64,000 bases of DNA from JANQOH01 sp965242575. Lineage in GTDB: Bacteria; Pseudomonadota; Alphaproteobacteria; UBA7887. Shown here piece by piece: positions 42,634-51,142 of this stretch. The translations under genes were made by a program, and so were the position numbers. The stretch covers positions 2,356,001 to 2,420,000 of the forward strand of contig OZ251461.1 in assembly GCA_965242575.1 (NCBI GenBank). The letters run 5' to 3'. Each line of letters begins with the position of its first letter. The first letter of the stretch is position 1. The notes under the pieces were generated by a model. It saw only the letters and a program-made list of their open reading frames with translations. It was not told the origin of the DNA and searched no databases.

Positions 42634-44595
42634 TTACGGCTCGGCCAGGGCGGGAAAATCGCGGTAGAGGTCGAGGACCGCCGGGTCGGCGATCGCCTCG
42701 CGGTTGGCGACCGGGCGGCCGTGGACGACGTCGCGAACGGCGAGTTCGACGAGCTTGCCGCTGCGCGTGCGCGGGACGGCGGCGACCTGCAGGATTTTGG
42801 CCGGGACGTGCCGCGGGCTGGCGTTGGCGCGCAGCTGCGCCCGGATGCGGCGCTCCAGCGCCGGGTCCAGCGCCAGCCCGTCGCGCAGGACGACGAACAG
42901 GACGACGCGGACGCCGCCCTCCCACTCCTGCCCTATCGCCAGCGATTCGACGACTTCGGGCAGCCTTTCGACCTGGCGGTAGATCTCCGCCGTGCCGATG
43001 CGGACGCCGCCGGGGTTCAACACCGAATCGGAGCGTCCGTGGATGACGAACCCGCCGGATTCGGTCGCCTCGGCATAGTCGCCGTGGCGCCACACGCCGG
43101 GGAAGCGTTCGAAATAGGCGGCGCGGTAGCGAACGCCGCCGCGGTCGCCCCAGAACCCGACCGGCATGGACGGGAACGGCCGGGCGCATACGAGCTCGCC
43201 CTTCTCGCTAGGCGCGGCCGGGGCGCCGGAGTCGCGCCGGACCTCGGTCGCCATGCCGAGCGCCGGGCATTGCAGCTCGCCGCGGCGGACCGGCAACGCC
43301 GGGTTGCCGAGCGCGAAACAACCCACGATATCGGTCCCGCCCGAGATCGACGACAGGCAGACGTCGCGCTTCACCGCGCGATAGACGTAATCGAAACTCT
43401 CCGGCGCGAGGGGCGATCCGGTGGAGAAGACAATGCGGAGCGCCGCCAGCGCATGGGTGTCGACGGGCCGCGCGCCCGCCTTGTCCAGCGCCTCGAAGTA
43501 GCGCGCCGAGGCGCCGAAATGGGTCATGCCCTCGGCGTCGGCGTAGTCGAACAGGACGCCGGGGGACGGGTGGAGCGGCGAGCCGTCGTAAAGCAGCAAC
43601 GCGGCGCCGCTCGCCAACCCGGTGACGAGCCAGTTCCACATCATCCAGCCGGTGGTGGTGAAGAAGAACATGCGGTCGCCGAGGCCGGCGCCGCCGTGCA
43701 GGCGGTGCTCGCTCAGATGCTTGAGCAGCGTTCCGCCGGCGCCGTGGACGATGCATTTCGGCGCGCCCGTGGTCCCGGAGGAGAACAGGATCGCGAGGGG
43801 GTGGTCGAAGGGCAGAGGTTCGAACGCGAAGGCGCCGGAGTCGTGCGGCGCGAGCCAGTCCGCCCATGCGACCGCGCCGGCGGGCGGGCCGCCGGCCTCG
43901 CCGGACGGCGCGACGACGAGCGTCGGCTCGCCGGGCAGGCCGGCGGCGATCTCGCGCAGCCGCGCGCGCGCGTCGTGGAATTTGCCGGCGTAGCGGTAGC
44001 CGTCGCAGGCGATGAGGACCTTCGGCGCGATCTGGCCGAAGCGGTCGAGCGCGCCGCGGGCGCCGAAATCGGGCGAGCACGACGCCCAGACCGCGCCGAT
44101 GCTGGAGGCGGCGAGCAGGGCGATGACGGCCTCCGGCGCGTTGGGCAGGTAGCCCGCCACCCGGTCGCCGGGGCCGACTCCGGCGGCGCGCAGCGCCCGC
44201 GCGGCGCGGGCGGCCTCGCGGCGTAGCTCGGCCCGGCCGATGCGGCGGGCCGGGCCGTCCTCGCCCCGGAAGACCAGCGCGCCGCCATCGCCGGCGCCGT
44301 CGTGTTCGGGGCGGAGCAGGTTCTCGGCGTAGTTCAGGCGGGCGTCGGGGAACCAGCGGGCGCCGGGCATGGCGCCGCCGTCGACCAGGACCCGCTCGCC
44401 GCGGCGCCGGGCGACGACGCCGCAATGGTCCCATAGCGCGAGCCAGAAGCGGTCGCGGTGCGCGACGGACCAGCGGTGCAGTGCCGCATAGTCCGGCAGG
44501 TCGGCGCCCCATCGCGCTGCGACCGCCTTGCGGAAGCGGGTCATCTCCGCCGCCGCCGCGCGCGCCGCGCCGGGCCGCCAGAGGATATCGGACAT
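42634..44595 (-). CDS. Acetoacetate-CoA ligase
   Basis: A 653-residue acyl-adenylate-forming enzyme that activates acetoacetate to its CoA ester in ketone-body or polyhydroxybutyrate turnover. The N-terminus ILWRPGAARAAAAEMTRFRK and RWFPDARLNYAENLL are those of acetoacetyl-CoA synthetases. The P-loop is ILFSSGTTGAPKCIVHGAGG. Further motifs are TTTGWMMWNWLVTGL, SISGGTDIVGCFALGNPALP and HGRSDSVLNPGGVRIGTAEI. The acyl-adenylate lysine is in PRTRSGKLVELAVR. The length is right for the family. It converges on the MBL gene, 16 bases apart. Confidence 0.9.
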   Translation of the reverse strand: MSDILWRPGAARAAAAEMTRFRKAVAARWGADLPDYAALHRWSVAHRDRFWLALWDHCGVVARRRGERVLVDGGAMPGARWFPDARLNYAENLLRPEHDGAGDGGALVFRGEDGPARRIGRAELRREAARAARALRAAGVGPGDRVAGYLPNAPEAVIALLAASSIGAVWASCSPDFGARGALDRFGQIAPKVLIACDGYRYAGKFHDARARLREIAAGLPGEPTLVVAPSGEAGGPPAGAVAWADWLAPHDSGAFAFEPLPFDHPLAILFSSGTTGAPKCIVHGAGGTLLKHLSEHRLHGGAGLGDRMFFFTTTGWMMWNWLVTGLASGAALLLYDGSPLHPSPGVLFDYADAEGMTHFGASARYFEALDKAGARPVDTHALAALRIVFSTGSPLAPESFDYVYRAVKRDVCLSSISGGTDIVGCFALGNPALPVRRGELQCPALGMATEVRRDSGAPAAPSEKGELVCARPFPSMPVGFWGDRGGVRYRAAYFERFPGVWRHGDYAEATESGGFVIHGRSDSVLNPGGVRIGTAEIYRQVERLPEVVESLAIGQEWEGGVRVVLFVVLRDGLALDPALERRIRAQLRANASPRHVPAKILQVAAVPRTRSGKLVELAVRDVVHGRPVANREAIADPAVLDLYRDFPALAEP

Positions 44596-44717
44596 GCCCG
44601 CCCGCCTATCCCCGGCGGCACCGGGTGTCAACGCGGCGGGGCGGTGATCGGCGCGGCCGTCGCGCCGGGACGCGTCGGCGTTGTCGCGCCCGGCCGAGGC
44701 GGTGGCGCGGAAGCCGC

Positions 44718-44957
44718 AACCTCGCGCCGCCCGCCAATCTCGTGCTCCTGGAACTGCCGCCCTATAGCCCCGAACTCAATCCGATGGAGACGGTGTTCCA
44801 ATATTTGAAAGGCAGCCACCTCGCCAACCGGGTGTTCGCAGACGCCGCCGCCGTGGCCGAGGCCTGCCGCAATACCTAGGATTGGTTCGCCGCCGCGCCC
44901 GACAGGATTGCCTCCATCATGCGCCGCGAATGGGCTACTACCCCCGCGCAGGCTTAG
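44718..44957 (+). mobile_element. C-terminal remnant of an IS630-family transposase
   Basis: The frame reads NLVLLELPPYSPELNPMETV and FQYLKGSHLANRVFADAA, then an in-frame TAG, then DWFAAAPDRIASIMRREWAT. This is the last third of the IS630 DDE domain, where PPYSPELNPxE holds the final catalytic glutamate. The N-terminal two thirds and both inverted repeats are missing, and the internal TAG (44877-44879) disables it. The end of the remnant coincides with the MITE insertion. Confidence 0.8.
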
Positions 44958-45142
44958 AGGCCGTTTTAGAATATACTATTGAAATTATTCGATTTTTGAT
45001 CGGTATGGCTGCATGCTTCACACACATGCCAATGGACTCCCGCAATCTTGGGAGTTACGATCCGTTTGCCGACGCGGATACCGTGCAGACAGGATGCGGG
45101 GACAATACACTGAAAGTAATCGATTCATTCTGAAACGGCCTC
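44957..45142. mobile_element. 186-bp MITE with IS5-type ends
   Basis: Terminal inverted repeats GAGGCCGTTTTAGAAT (left) and ATTCTGAAACGGCCTC (right) differ at one base. The element is flanked by a TTA target duplication (44954-44956 and 45143-45145). Ends of this type with a TNA target fit the IS5 family, IS1031 group. The interior is AT-rich and non-coding, so it needs a transposase in trans. It has inserted at the end of the IS630 remnant. Confidence 0.8.
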
Positions 45143-45145
45143 TTA

Positions 45146-45675
45146 GGTCAGTCATAACGAGTGATGATGAATTTGGATTGGTATTGGTCCAAGAACACTA
45201 TATTATAGACTGGCCCCCGATGCACCACAAACTATGAGAAATCCGGGATAGCCAGCAACGACCCGCCCGCTGTCCAATCGCTGGCGTCACCGGGATCGTA
45301 TTCGACGCGCGAAGGCGGAGAACAACCGCGCCGTCGACGCAAACGCGAAGCCCTACTCGCGCGAATTCCGCGCGCCACCCCTTTTGCAAGCTGCTGTCAT
45401 GCGTTGCATCGGCGCTGTCGAACGACAACGCGGACTTGCCCTGCCGGCGCACCTAGAATCCCAAGTGCCCGTTCGCGAACCCCGCGCTGGTACTGTCCGT
45501 CGTGACCGAATGCGCGTCGCGGTTCAAGGATTGGGTTACGGACCTCAAGCGCGGGCGAGAGGACGCGGCGCGGACGGCGGCGGCCGTCACCGGCGCGGCG
45601 GTCATGCGCCTTGCGCGCGCCGGATCGGGGCGGTGTTTGTATGCGTTCACCGGTGCGGCGCGCCGGCTGCTCCGC
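45146..45675. other. Region without a supported gene
   Basis: The first 90 bases are AT-rich and the rest GC-rich. Several short open frames exist on both strands, but none has a family match, a credible ribosome site or a membrane or repeat pattern. It is probably debris of the mobile-element hotspot. Confidence 0.5.
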
Positions 45676-46026
45676 CTATCGGGACGCGGCGGGGCAGTTC
45701 TTCTCGGCGGCTGCCTGCTGGATCGCCACGGCTTCCCCTTTCAGCCGCCGCAGTTCCTCGAACATTGGGTCGGGTGGAAGGACGGTGCTTATGGTGGGGG
45801 TTACGGCGACGGCAACGGCGACGCGGCGCGGGTTACTCGCTTCACCTTCGGCAATGATGGGTTGGATGCGCTTCAGCTCCCCGTCGAGCTGGTCGCAGGT
45901 GAACGCCTGAAATTCGAGCGGCGAGACATAGGCCGGGGGGATGGGGCGGGCGCAGGCGGCGAGCGCCAGACTGGCGAGAAGCGGGACGAGAAAGACTGCA
46001 AACACGGTTTGCACGATGGGCTTCAT
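45676..46026 (-). CDS. Small lipoprotein of the 'YVSPLEYxxLSCDQL' family, copy 1
   Basis: A 116-residue lipoprotein. The signal peptide ends in LLASLALAACARPIPPAYVS with a lipobox cysteine. The mature part has YVSPLEFQAFTCDQLDGELK, a variable hydrophobic middle, then MFEELRRLKGEAVAIQQAAA and a terminal NC. The family is widespread in Proteobacteria and of unknown function; a membrane-hairpin and a coiled coil seem to make up most of it. A second, more typical copy lies at 46878-47285. The ATG is that of MKPIVQTV, with a weak AAGGGA upstream. Confidence 0.75.
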   Translation of the reverse strand: MKPIVQTVFAVFLVPLLASLALAACARPIPPAYVSPLEFQAFTCDQLDGELKRIQPIIAEGEASNPRRVAVAVAVTPTISTVLPPDPMFEELRRLKGEAVAIQQAAAEKNCPAASR

Positions 46027-46339
46027 GGTGGTTCCCTTGGGATTAGGCGCGCCTCGTGCGATTAGGGTACAATGCGGGTGGGCGCAACGCAACCGCCGCC
46101 TTCGGGGCGCGGACACGGCGCGCGCCCACACGGTGCCCGAATCCGCTCGCCCCTATCCCCCCTTGCCCCGCCCGTGTCGATTCGCGCGAGCCAGACGGCG
46201 AATTTTCGGGCTTGCTGGCGCGGGCCGTGTGTGCCATCGTCGGGCTGGGTCGCCCGTGCGTTCCTCACTTCACGCGGGCGGCCCACCGGACTGGGCGGCG
46301 CATGACGCGCCCGCCCGCAAGCCCGAAGGAAGACTCACC
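46027..46339. other. Intergenic region between divergent lipoprotein genes
   Basis: No gene is supported. It must hold the promoters of the two divergent small lipoprotein genes, but I see no convincing -35/-10 pair on either strand. Confidence 0.5.
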
Positions 46340-46600
46340 ATGAAGCCCATCATTCACATGTTCGCCATCATGATGGCGCTGTGCGCCCTTACCGCTTGCG
46401 CGCCTGCTATCATATCCGATCTTGAAACGGATAAAGTCGTAGTGCAAAGCGGATTGGGAACCGGCGAGGCCGATATCTTGAAGGAAGCCACATACGGTTG
46501 CGCCTTGCATGGACGTGTTCCTGTGGCTCTTAGCTATTATTGCGTAGATGGAGAATTCTGCTCCGTCAAACAACACTTATTTGCGTGCGTCGAAGAGTAG
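46340..46600 (+). CDS. Small cysteine-containing lipoprotein
   Basis: An 86-residue protein with a lipoprotein signal (IIHMFAIMMALCALTACAPA) and a mature domain with four cysteines: EATYGCALHGRVP, SYYCVDGEFCSV and LFACVEE. Two disulfides are likely. GAAGGA lies upstream of the ATG. The first codons (MKPII) copy those of the divergent lipoprotein gene (MKPIV), including the preceding ACC. I do not recognise the family. The 277 bases that follow it hold no supported gene. Confidence 0.65.
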   Translation: MKPIIHMFAIMMALCALTACAPAIISDLETDKVVVQSGLGTGEADILKEATYGCALHGRVPVALSYYCVDGEFCSVKQHLFACVEE

Positions 46601-46877
46601 CGCCCGAACGCTAAAAAAGAGAAAGTGGCAGTCTACTTTGGGCCGCCCTTTTCTTGCGCTGAAACGCGCGCGTCCGTGAGTGAGCGCCGGGGCGGTAATG
46701 TCGTCAGTGCGCCGCCAGGAAAAGCGAAAAGCGCAACTATTACCGCAACGAAAATGGGAATGGATTACCCCACAATGCCGGTGTCACAAACATCAGCATT
46801 GATTCTCCGCTCTTTTTCGCGAGAGCGACGGACTAAAGAAACGAGATGAATACGAAATTGATCTGGTATAACCGCCG

Positions 46878-47285
46878 TCACTCGCCGCCGCTCGCGCCTG
46901 CGGCGGCGGTGCGCTCCGTGTCGATCTGCCGAAGAAGGGCGCTGCAATCCTTCCGTATCGCCGCCTGCTCGATGGCTTCGGCTTCCCCTTTGAGTCGCCG
47001 GAGCTCCTCTTCCCGGTCTCCGCCGGCTATGAAGAACAGGGCTGGCCAGAAGACCAAGCCGACACCGAGCGCAACCGCGTCGCCGGTCGCCTCGTCCGCT
47101 TGATGGCCCGCCACTTCCGCGACGCGTCGCCCGATCCGGCGCAACTCTCCGCCAAGCTGGTCGCAGCTGAGCGCCCGATACTCGAGCGGGGAGACGTACG
47201 ACGCGCCGATGCTATCGGGGGACGACGAACATCCCGCGACGAGGACGATGGCGCTCGCCACGCCCAGAAGGCGATGGAACGTCAT
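46878..47285 (-). CDS. Small lipoprotein of the 'YVSPLEYxxLSCDQL' family, copy 2
   Basis: A 135-residue lipoprotein with signal LLGVASAIVLVAGCSSSPDS. The mature part has SYVSPLEYRALSCDQLGGEL, RRVAEVAGHQADEATGDAVA, a hydrophobic LGVGLVFWPALFFIAGG span and DREEELRRLKGEAEAIEQAA ending IRKDC. This is the canonical form of the family seen at 45676-46026, which has lost or changed the hydrophobic middle. The function is unknown. Nothing nearby indicates a system it belongs to. Confidence 0.8.
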   Translation of the reverse strand: MTFHRLLGVASAIVLVAGCSSSPDSIGASYVSPLEYRALSCDQLGGELRRIGRRVAEVAGHQADEATGDAVALGVGLVFWPALFFIAGGDREEELRRLKGEAEAIEQAAIRKDCSALLRQIDTERTAAAGASGGE

Positions 47286-47351
47286 GACGGCGGTTCTCCA
47301 TGCAAGCCGGCGCGACCGTGGCGCGCCGTATCGCGTTTCCAACCGCGCGCG

Positions 47352-47420
47352 TCAAGAGCGACGCGGCTCGGCCGACGCGAGCCGCCGGGCCTGCGCCAGC
47401 AGGTCGTCGTGCAGACTCAC
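47352..47420 (-). pseudogene. Truncated start of a HEPN-type gene
   Basis: A GTG overlapping the stop of the 94-residue gene (GTGA) opens SLHDDLLAQARRLASAEPRR and stops after 22 codons. The sequence is the start of a small HEPN-like family that normally reads on as a helical domain with an RRAVSxAYYALFH segment. Here only RAVGNA-like sequence, one frame off, follows. The rest appears deleted. The assignment rests on the short N-terminus and is tentative. Confidence 0.4.
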
Positions 47421-47701
47421 GGAGTTTTCCCGAACTCCGACGGATCGTCGAAGTGGACGTACACCAGCGAGTCGTCGTCCACCGCGCTCCTGACGCGGTC
47501 GCGCACGGCGTCGTGCATCGTCATCAGCATATCGACGTCCAGGTCCACCGAGTCCACGTTCTCGATGGGGATCCACACCCGGACGGCCGGATCGCCGGAC
47601 CAATCGGCGCCTATCTCGATACGCCAGGCGTCCAGCGGCGCCGGGAGGGGCTCGGCCCGCAGCTCCCGAAGCGCCGCCTCGATGTTCTCCACGTTCGCCA
47701 T
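47417..47701 (-). CDS. Small protein of a two-gene HEPN-associated unit
   Basis: A 94-residue acidic protein: ENIEAALRELRAEPLPAPLD, WRIEIGADWSGDPAVRVWIP, DMLMTMHDAVRDRVRSAVDD and LVYVHFDDPSEFG. I recall this type as the upstream partner of a small HEPN-domain protein in many genomes, as in toxin-antitoxin-like pairs; here the HEPN partner is cut to 22 codons. GGAGGGCGGCGCG precedes the ATG. With its partner gone, it may be an orphan. The function is not established. Confidence 0.7.
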   Translation of the reverse strand: MANVENIEAALRELRAEPLPAPLDAWRIEIGADWSGDPAVRVWIPIENVDSVDLDVDMLMTMHDAVRDRVRSAVDDDSLVYVHFDDPSEFGKTP

Positions 47702-47771
47702 CGCGCCGCCCTCCTCGCGCGCCCGTCCCGCCGACCATGAAACGGCCGGCGAACGGCGTCAAATCCGGCGA

Positions 47772-47802
47772 TTGACGGCGGGCGGGCGGCGGCGGGTATG
47801 AT
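47772..47802 (+). promoter_or_regulatory. Candidate promoter, possibly leaderless, for the HAD gene
   Basis: TTGACG (47772-47777) and TATGAT (47797-47802) are spaced 19 bases apart. The ATG of the gene begins seven bases after the -10 box, where transcription would normally start. Confidence 0.4.
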
Positions 47803-47808
47803 GGGGGC

Positions 47809-48495
47809 ATGACTCGCGACGCCGCCGAAGCTCCGCCGCCGGCGGTCCAGGGCCAGATCGACGCGGTGGCGCTCGATCCGGAGCGGCCGCTGATCGTCAC
47901 CGACGCCGACGAAGTGCTGTTCGCGTTCATGGACGCGCTCGAACGGCACCTGGGGGCCAACGGCTACTATTTCGACTGGTCCTCCTACGCGCTCAATAAC
48001 AACGTCCGGCGGCGCGAGGACGACAGCCCGGCGTCGATGACGGAGCTGCGGGGGATCCTGCACACCCTTTTCGAAAATTGCATCGCCGAAATGGACCCGG
48101 TCCCCGGCGCCGCGGAGGCGCTCGCGGCGCTGGCGCGGCGGGCGCAGGTGGTGGTGCTCAGCAACGTACCGCAGGAGCGGCACGGCGACCGGCGCGACGC
48201 GCTGGTCCGCCACGGAATGGACTACCCGCTGGTCGCCAACGGGACGGGACTGAAGGGGCCGGCGGTGGCGGCGCTGGCGCGGCGCGCCGGGGCGCCGGCG
48301 TTCTTCATCGACGACGCGCCGCCGCACCACAGTTCGGTCGCCGCGCACGCGAACGGCGTCCGGCGCCTGCATCTGGTCGCGCACCGGCGGCTCGCCGAAC
48401 TGGTGGGGCGCGCGCCCGACTGCCACCACGACGTGGCGGACTGGCCGGCCGCGCGGGCGGTCATCGAAGCGGAGCTGGCGGCGGCCGGCCGCTGA
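47809..48495 (+). CDS. HAD-superfamily hydrolase
   Basis: A 228-residue HAD-fold protein. Motif I is IVTDADEVLFAF (DxDxV/T), motif II is VVVLSNVPQERHGDRRDALV, and motif IV is FFIDDAPPHHSSVAAHA. KGPAVAALARRAGAP supplies the lysine of motif III. It is cytosolic and presumably a phosphatase with an unknown small substrate. The protein is widespread in Alphaproteobacteria. It ends seven bases before dinB, so they may be cotranscribed. Confidence 0.8.
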   Translation: MTRDAAEAPPPAVQGQIDAVALDPERPLIVTDADEVLFAFMDALERHLGANGYYFDWSSYALNNNVRRREDDSPASMTELRGILHTLFENCIAEMDPVPGAAEALAALARRAQVVVLSNVPQERHGDRRDALVRHGMDYPLVANGTGLKGPAVAALARRAGAPAFFIDDAPPHHSSVAAHANGVRRLHLVAHRRLAELVGRAPDCHHDVADWPAARAVIEAELAAAGR

Positions 48496-48501
48496 ACGGC
48501 C

Positions 48502-49791
48502 ATGCGTCCGCTGTGCCGCGACTGCGGGTCGCGCCGCCCGATGGCGGCGGACCGCCGCTGCGCGGAATGCGGCGGGCCGCGCATGCTGGCGCACGGCGAA
48601 CTCGATTCGCTGGCGGTGGCGCATGTCGATTGCGACGCCTTCTACGCCGCGGTGGAGAAGCGCGACCGCCCGGAGCTGGTCGACAAGCCGGTGATCGTCG
48701 GCGGCGGGCGGCGCGGCGTCGTCAGCACCGCCTGCTACATCGCCCGGCTGTCGGGGGTCGGCTCGGCCATGCCGATGTTCAAGGCGCTCGCCGCCTGCCC
48801 CGACGCGGTGGTGCTTGCGCCCGACATGGCGAAATACCGCGCCGCCGGAGCGGAGGTGCGCGCGGCGATGGAGGAGCTCTGCGACCGGGTGCAGCCGGTG
48901 TCGATCGACGAGGCGTTCCTCGACCTGGCGGCGGCGGCGGAGTCCGCCGGCGCGAGCGCCGCCGAACTGCTGGCGGGGTTCGCGCGGCGGGTGGAGCGGG
49001 AGCTCGGCGTCACCGTGTCGATCGGGCTGAGCCACAACAAGCTGCTGGCCAAACTCGCCTCGGACCTGGACAAGCCACGCGGATTTTCGGTCATAGGCCG
49101 CGCCGAGACGCGGACGTTCCTGGCGCCGCTCCCGGTGCGGCGGATCCCCGGAGTCGGCCCGGCCTTCGCGGCGCGGCTGCGGCGCGAGGGGATCGAGACG
49201 GTGGGGCAGGCGGCGGCGCGCGCGCCGGAGGACATGGCGCGCCGCCACGGCGCCGCCGGACGCCAGCTCGCGCTGCGGGCGCGCGGCGAGGACGACCGCA
49301 AGGTCGAGGCGCGCGGGGCGGCGAAGAGCATTTCGGCGGAAACCACCTTCGACGCCGACACCGCCGACCCGGAGGCGCTGGCGGCGGTGCTGGAGCGGCT
49401 GTGCGCCCGCGTCGCCGAGCGGCTGCGCCGCCGCGGACTGGCGGGGCGGACGGTGACGCTCAAACTCAAGACGCACGACTTCCGCGCGCGGACGCGGTCG
49501 GCGACGCTGGCGGCGGCGACGGCGCGCGGCGCAGTGGTCGCCGCGGCGGCCCGCCGGCTGCTGCGGCGCGAGGCGGACGGGACGCGCTACCGCCTGCTGG
49601 GAGTCGGAGTCGCGAATCTGGGCGCGGCGGGCGGCGCGGACCCGCCGGACATGCTGGACGCGGTGGCGGCGATAGTCGGCGACCGGGGCGACCGGGACGC
49701 GGATCGGCGGACGGGCGGCGCGGGTCAGCAGGCGGGCGGCGGCGGAAACTCGACCTCGGACAGCGCCGCGCGCATGGCGAAACCGCCGTAA
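48502..49791 (+). CDS. dinB: DNA polymerase IV with N-terminal zinc ribbon
   Basis: A 429-residue Y-family translesion polymerase. The palm carries VAHVDCDAFYAAVEKRDRPE and the catalytic VSIDEAFLDLAAA. VSTACYIARLSGVGSAMPMF, IGLSHNKLLAKLASDLDKPR and VRRIPGVGPAFAARLRREGI follow. An N-terminal zinc ribbon (LCRDCGSRRP ... RCAECGGPR) precedes the polymerase, as in some alphaproteobacterial DinB proteins. The C-terminus is hydrophilic and has no obvious clamp-binding motif. The last 67 bases overlap the convergent eipB gene. Confidence 0.95.
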   Translation: MRPLCRDCGSRRPMAADRRCAECGGPRMLAHGELDSLAVAHVDCDAFYAAVEKRDRPELVDKPVIVGGGRRGVVSTACYIARLSGVGSAMPMFKALAACPDAVVLAPDMAKYRAAGAEVRAAMEELCDRVQPVSIDEAFLDLAAAAESAGASAAELLAGFARRVERELGVTVSIGLSHNKLLAKLASDLDKPRGFSVIGRAETRTFLAPLPVRRIPGVGPAFAARLRREGIETVGQAAARAPEDMARRHGAAGRQLALRARGEDDRKVEARGAAKSISAETTFDADTADPEALAAVLERLCARVAERLRRRGLAGRTVTLKLKTHDFRARTRSATLAAATARGAVVAAAARRLLRREADGTRYRLLGVGVANLGAAGGADPPDMLDAVAAIVGDRGDRDADRRTGGAGQQAGGGGNSTSDSAARMAKPP

Positions 49792-50525
49792 TCGAGAAAC
49801 AGGTCGGTCGCCACGCCGTTGGCGAACAGGCGGTAGGCGACCTCGAAATCCGGCTCCGGCTCCGGCGAGCGGAGCGGGAAATACGCCATCGACACCGGCC
49901 ACGACCGGACGCCCGCGAGCTCGGGGAAGATCGCCCCCTCCCCATCGCCCGGCGGGACCTCCGCGCCGATGAAGGCGGTGACTTCGTTCAGGCTGTCCGG
50001 CCCGGTCCCGCCGAAGACGGTGCGCGACAGCGCGCGCTCGCCGCGGCCCGCCGCCTCGGCGACGAGGAACAGGTGGGCGGTGGGGAACAGCGTCCCCGGC
50101 GGCAGGTCGAGCGATTCGCCGTCGGGGACGGAAAAGGCGACGCGCCCGCCGGCGGGGCCGGCCTCGGCGCGGCCGACATATTCGCGCTCCGGCCCGCCGG
50201 CGCCCTCCCACCGCATCGCGAAGCGGAGCTCGCCGCCGTCCTTCGCCTCGAAACTGGTGAAGGAGATGTCGTTCCGGAACGCCGAGCCGTCGCGGTCGAC
50301 GATGGCCATGCCGATGGTCTGCGACACGGTCCAGCCGTCGCATGCGTCGGCCCATTCGAGCGCCATGCGCCCGGTCAGCGCGGCGAGTTCGGACCCCTCG
50401 CGGACGGCGCCGAGGGAGAGGTCGTAAAGCGCGCGGTGGGGGCGCATGTCGGCGGCCTGCGCCGCCGCCGGCGCGCAGATCGCGCAGAACAGAAGGGCCG
50501 CGGGACGGCCCGCGCGGAGGGTCAT
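49725..50525 (-). CDS. eipB: Cell-envelope integrity protein EipB (DUF1849)
   Basis: A 266-residue periplasmic protein of the DUF1849/EipB family, which supports envelope integrity in Alphaproteobacteria. After a signal peptide (PAALLFCAICAPAAAQA) come RALYDLSLGAVREGSELAAL, LEWADACDGWTVSQTIGMAI, ISFTSFEAKDGGELRFAMRW and SMAYFPLRSPEPEPDFEVAY, then FANGVATDLFLDYGGFAMRA. The two cysteines that form the EipB disulfide are probably that of ADACDGW and the last residue of PPPPAC. Its 3' end overlaps dinB on the other strand. Confidence 0.88.
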   Translation of the reverse strand: MTLRAGRPAALLFCAICAPAAAQAADMRPHRALYDLSLGAVREGSELAALTGRMALEWADACDGWTVSQTIGMAIVDRDGSAFRNDISFTSFEAKDGGELRFAMRWEGAGGPEREYVGRAEAGPAGGRVAFSVPDGESLDLPPGTLFPTAHLFLVAEAAGRGERALSRTVFGGTGPDSLNEVTAFIGAEVPPGDGEGAIFPELAGVRSWPVSMAYFPLRSPEPEPDFEVAYRLFANGVATDLFLDYGGFAMRAALSEVEFPPPPAC

Positions 50526-50647
50526 GAGGTCGCCTTTCGCCGAGCGCTCCGCCGCCAGACTACCCGACTCCGCCGGGGCGCGCGAACGGTTTGCGCCCCG
50601 CGCCGCCCGCCCTATGCTGGCGGGCGGCGAAACGGAGGGGGCGCGGC

Positions 50648-51121
50648 ATGACGGGACGGATCGAGGCGCGGCTCGCGGAACTGGGGATCGCGCTGCCGAA
50701 GGCGTGGGCGCCGGTCGCGAATTACGTCCCGTTCGCGACGGCCGGCGACCTGGCGTTCATCGCCGGGCAGATCCCCGTCGAGGCGGGCGAGGTCCGTTAT
50801 ATCGGCAAATTGGGGTCGGCCTTCGGAGTCGAGGAGGGCAAGGCGGCGGCGCGGCTGTGCGGCCTCAACCTGCTGGCGCAGCTGAAGGCGGCGTGCGATG
50901 GCGACCTGGACCGCGCGGAGCGCTGCGTGAAACTGGGAGTCTTCGTCAACGCCGCGCCCACCTTCACACGGCATCCGGAGGTCGCGAACGGCGCGTCGGA
51001 CCTGATGGTGGACGTGTTCGGGGAGGCCGGGCGCCATGCGCGGTTCGCCGTCGGCGCGGGGTCGCTGCCGCGCGGGGTCGCGGTCGAGGCCGACGGGATA
51101 TTCCGGATCCGCCCGTCCTGA
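50648..51121 (+). CDS. ridA: RidA family enamine/imine deaminase
   Basis: A 157-residue RidA/YjgF-family protein that hydrolyses reactive enamine and imine intermediates released by PLP enzymes. It shows VPFATAGDLAFIAGQIPVEA, LGSAFGVEEGKAAARLCGLN and KLGVFVNAAPTFTRHPEVAN, the last being the longer-RidA subgroup pattern. FGEAGRHARFAVGAGSLPRG takes the place of the usual RxxVGVxxLP arginine segment. The neighbouring PLP aminotransferase 21 bases downstream is a likely source of its substrates. GGAGGGGGCGCGGC precedes the ATG. Confidence 0.88.
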   Translation: MTGRIEARLAELGIALPKAWAPVANYVPFATAGDLAFIAGQIPVEAGEVRYIGKLGSAFGVEEGKAAARLCGLNLLAQLKAACDGDLDRAERCVKLGVFVNAAPTFTRHPEVANGASDLMVDVFGEAGRHARFAVGAGSLPRGVAVEADGIFRIRPS

Positions 51122-51142
51122 CGGAGCGAAGGGAGGCAGGCC

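Noticed and set aside
45384..46065. Overlapping short plus-strand ORFs
   Set aside because: They are antisense to, or run into, the lipoprotein gene at 45676-46026 and have no recognisable features.
46625..46849. A 74-codon plus-strand ORF
   Set aside because: No family, weak start, and an equally unconvincing hydrophobic frame lacks a start codon on the other strand.
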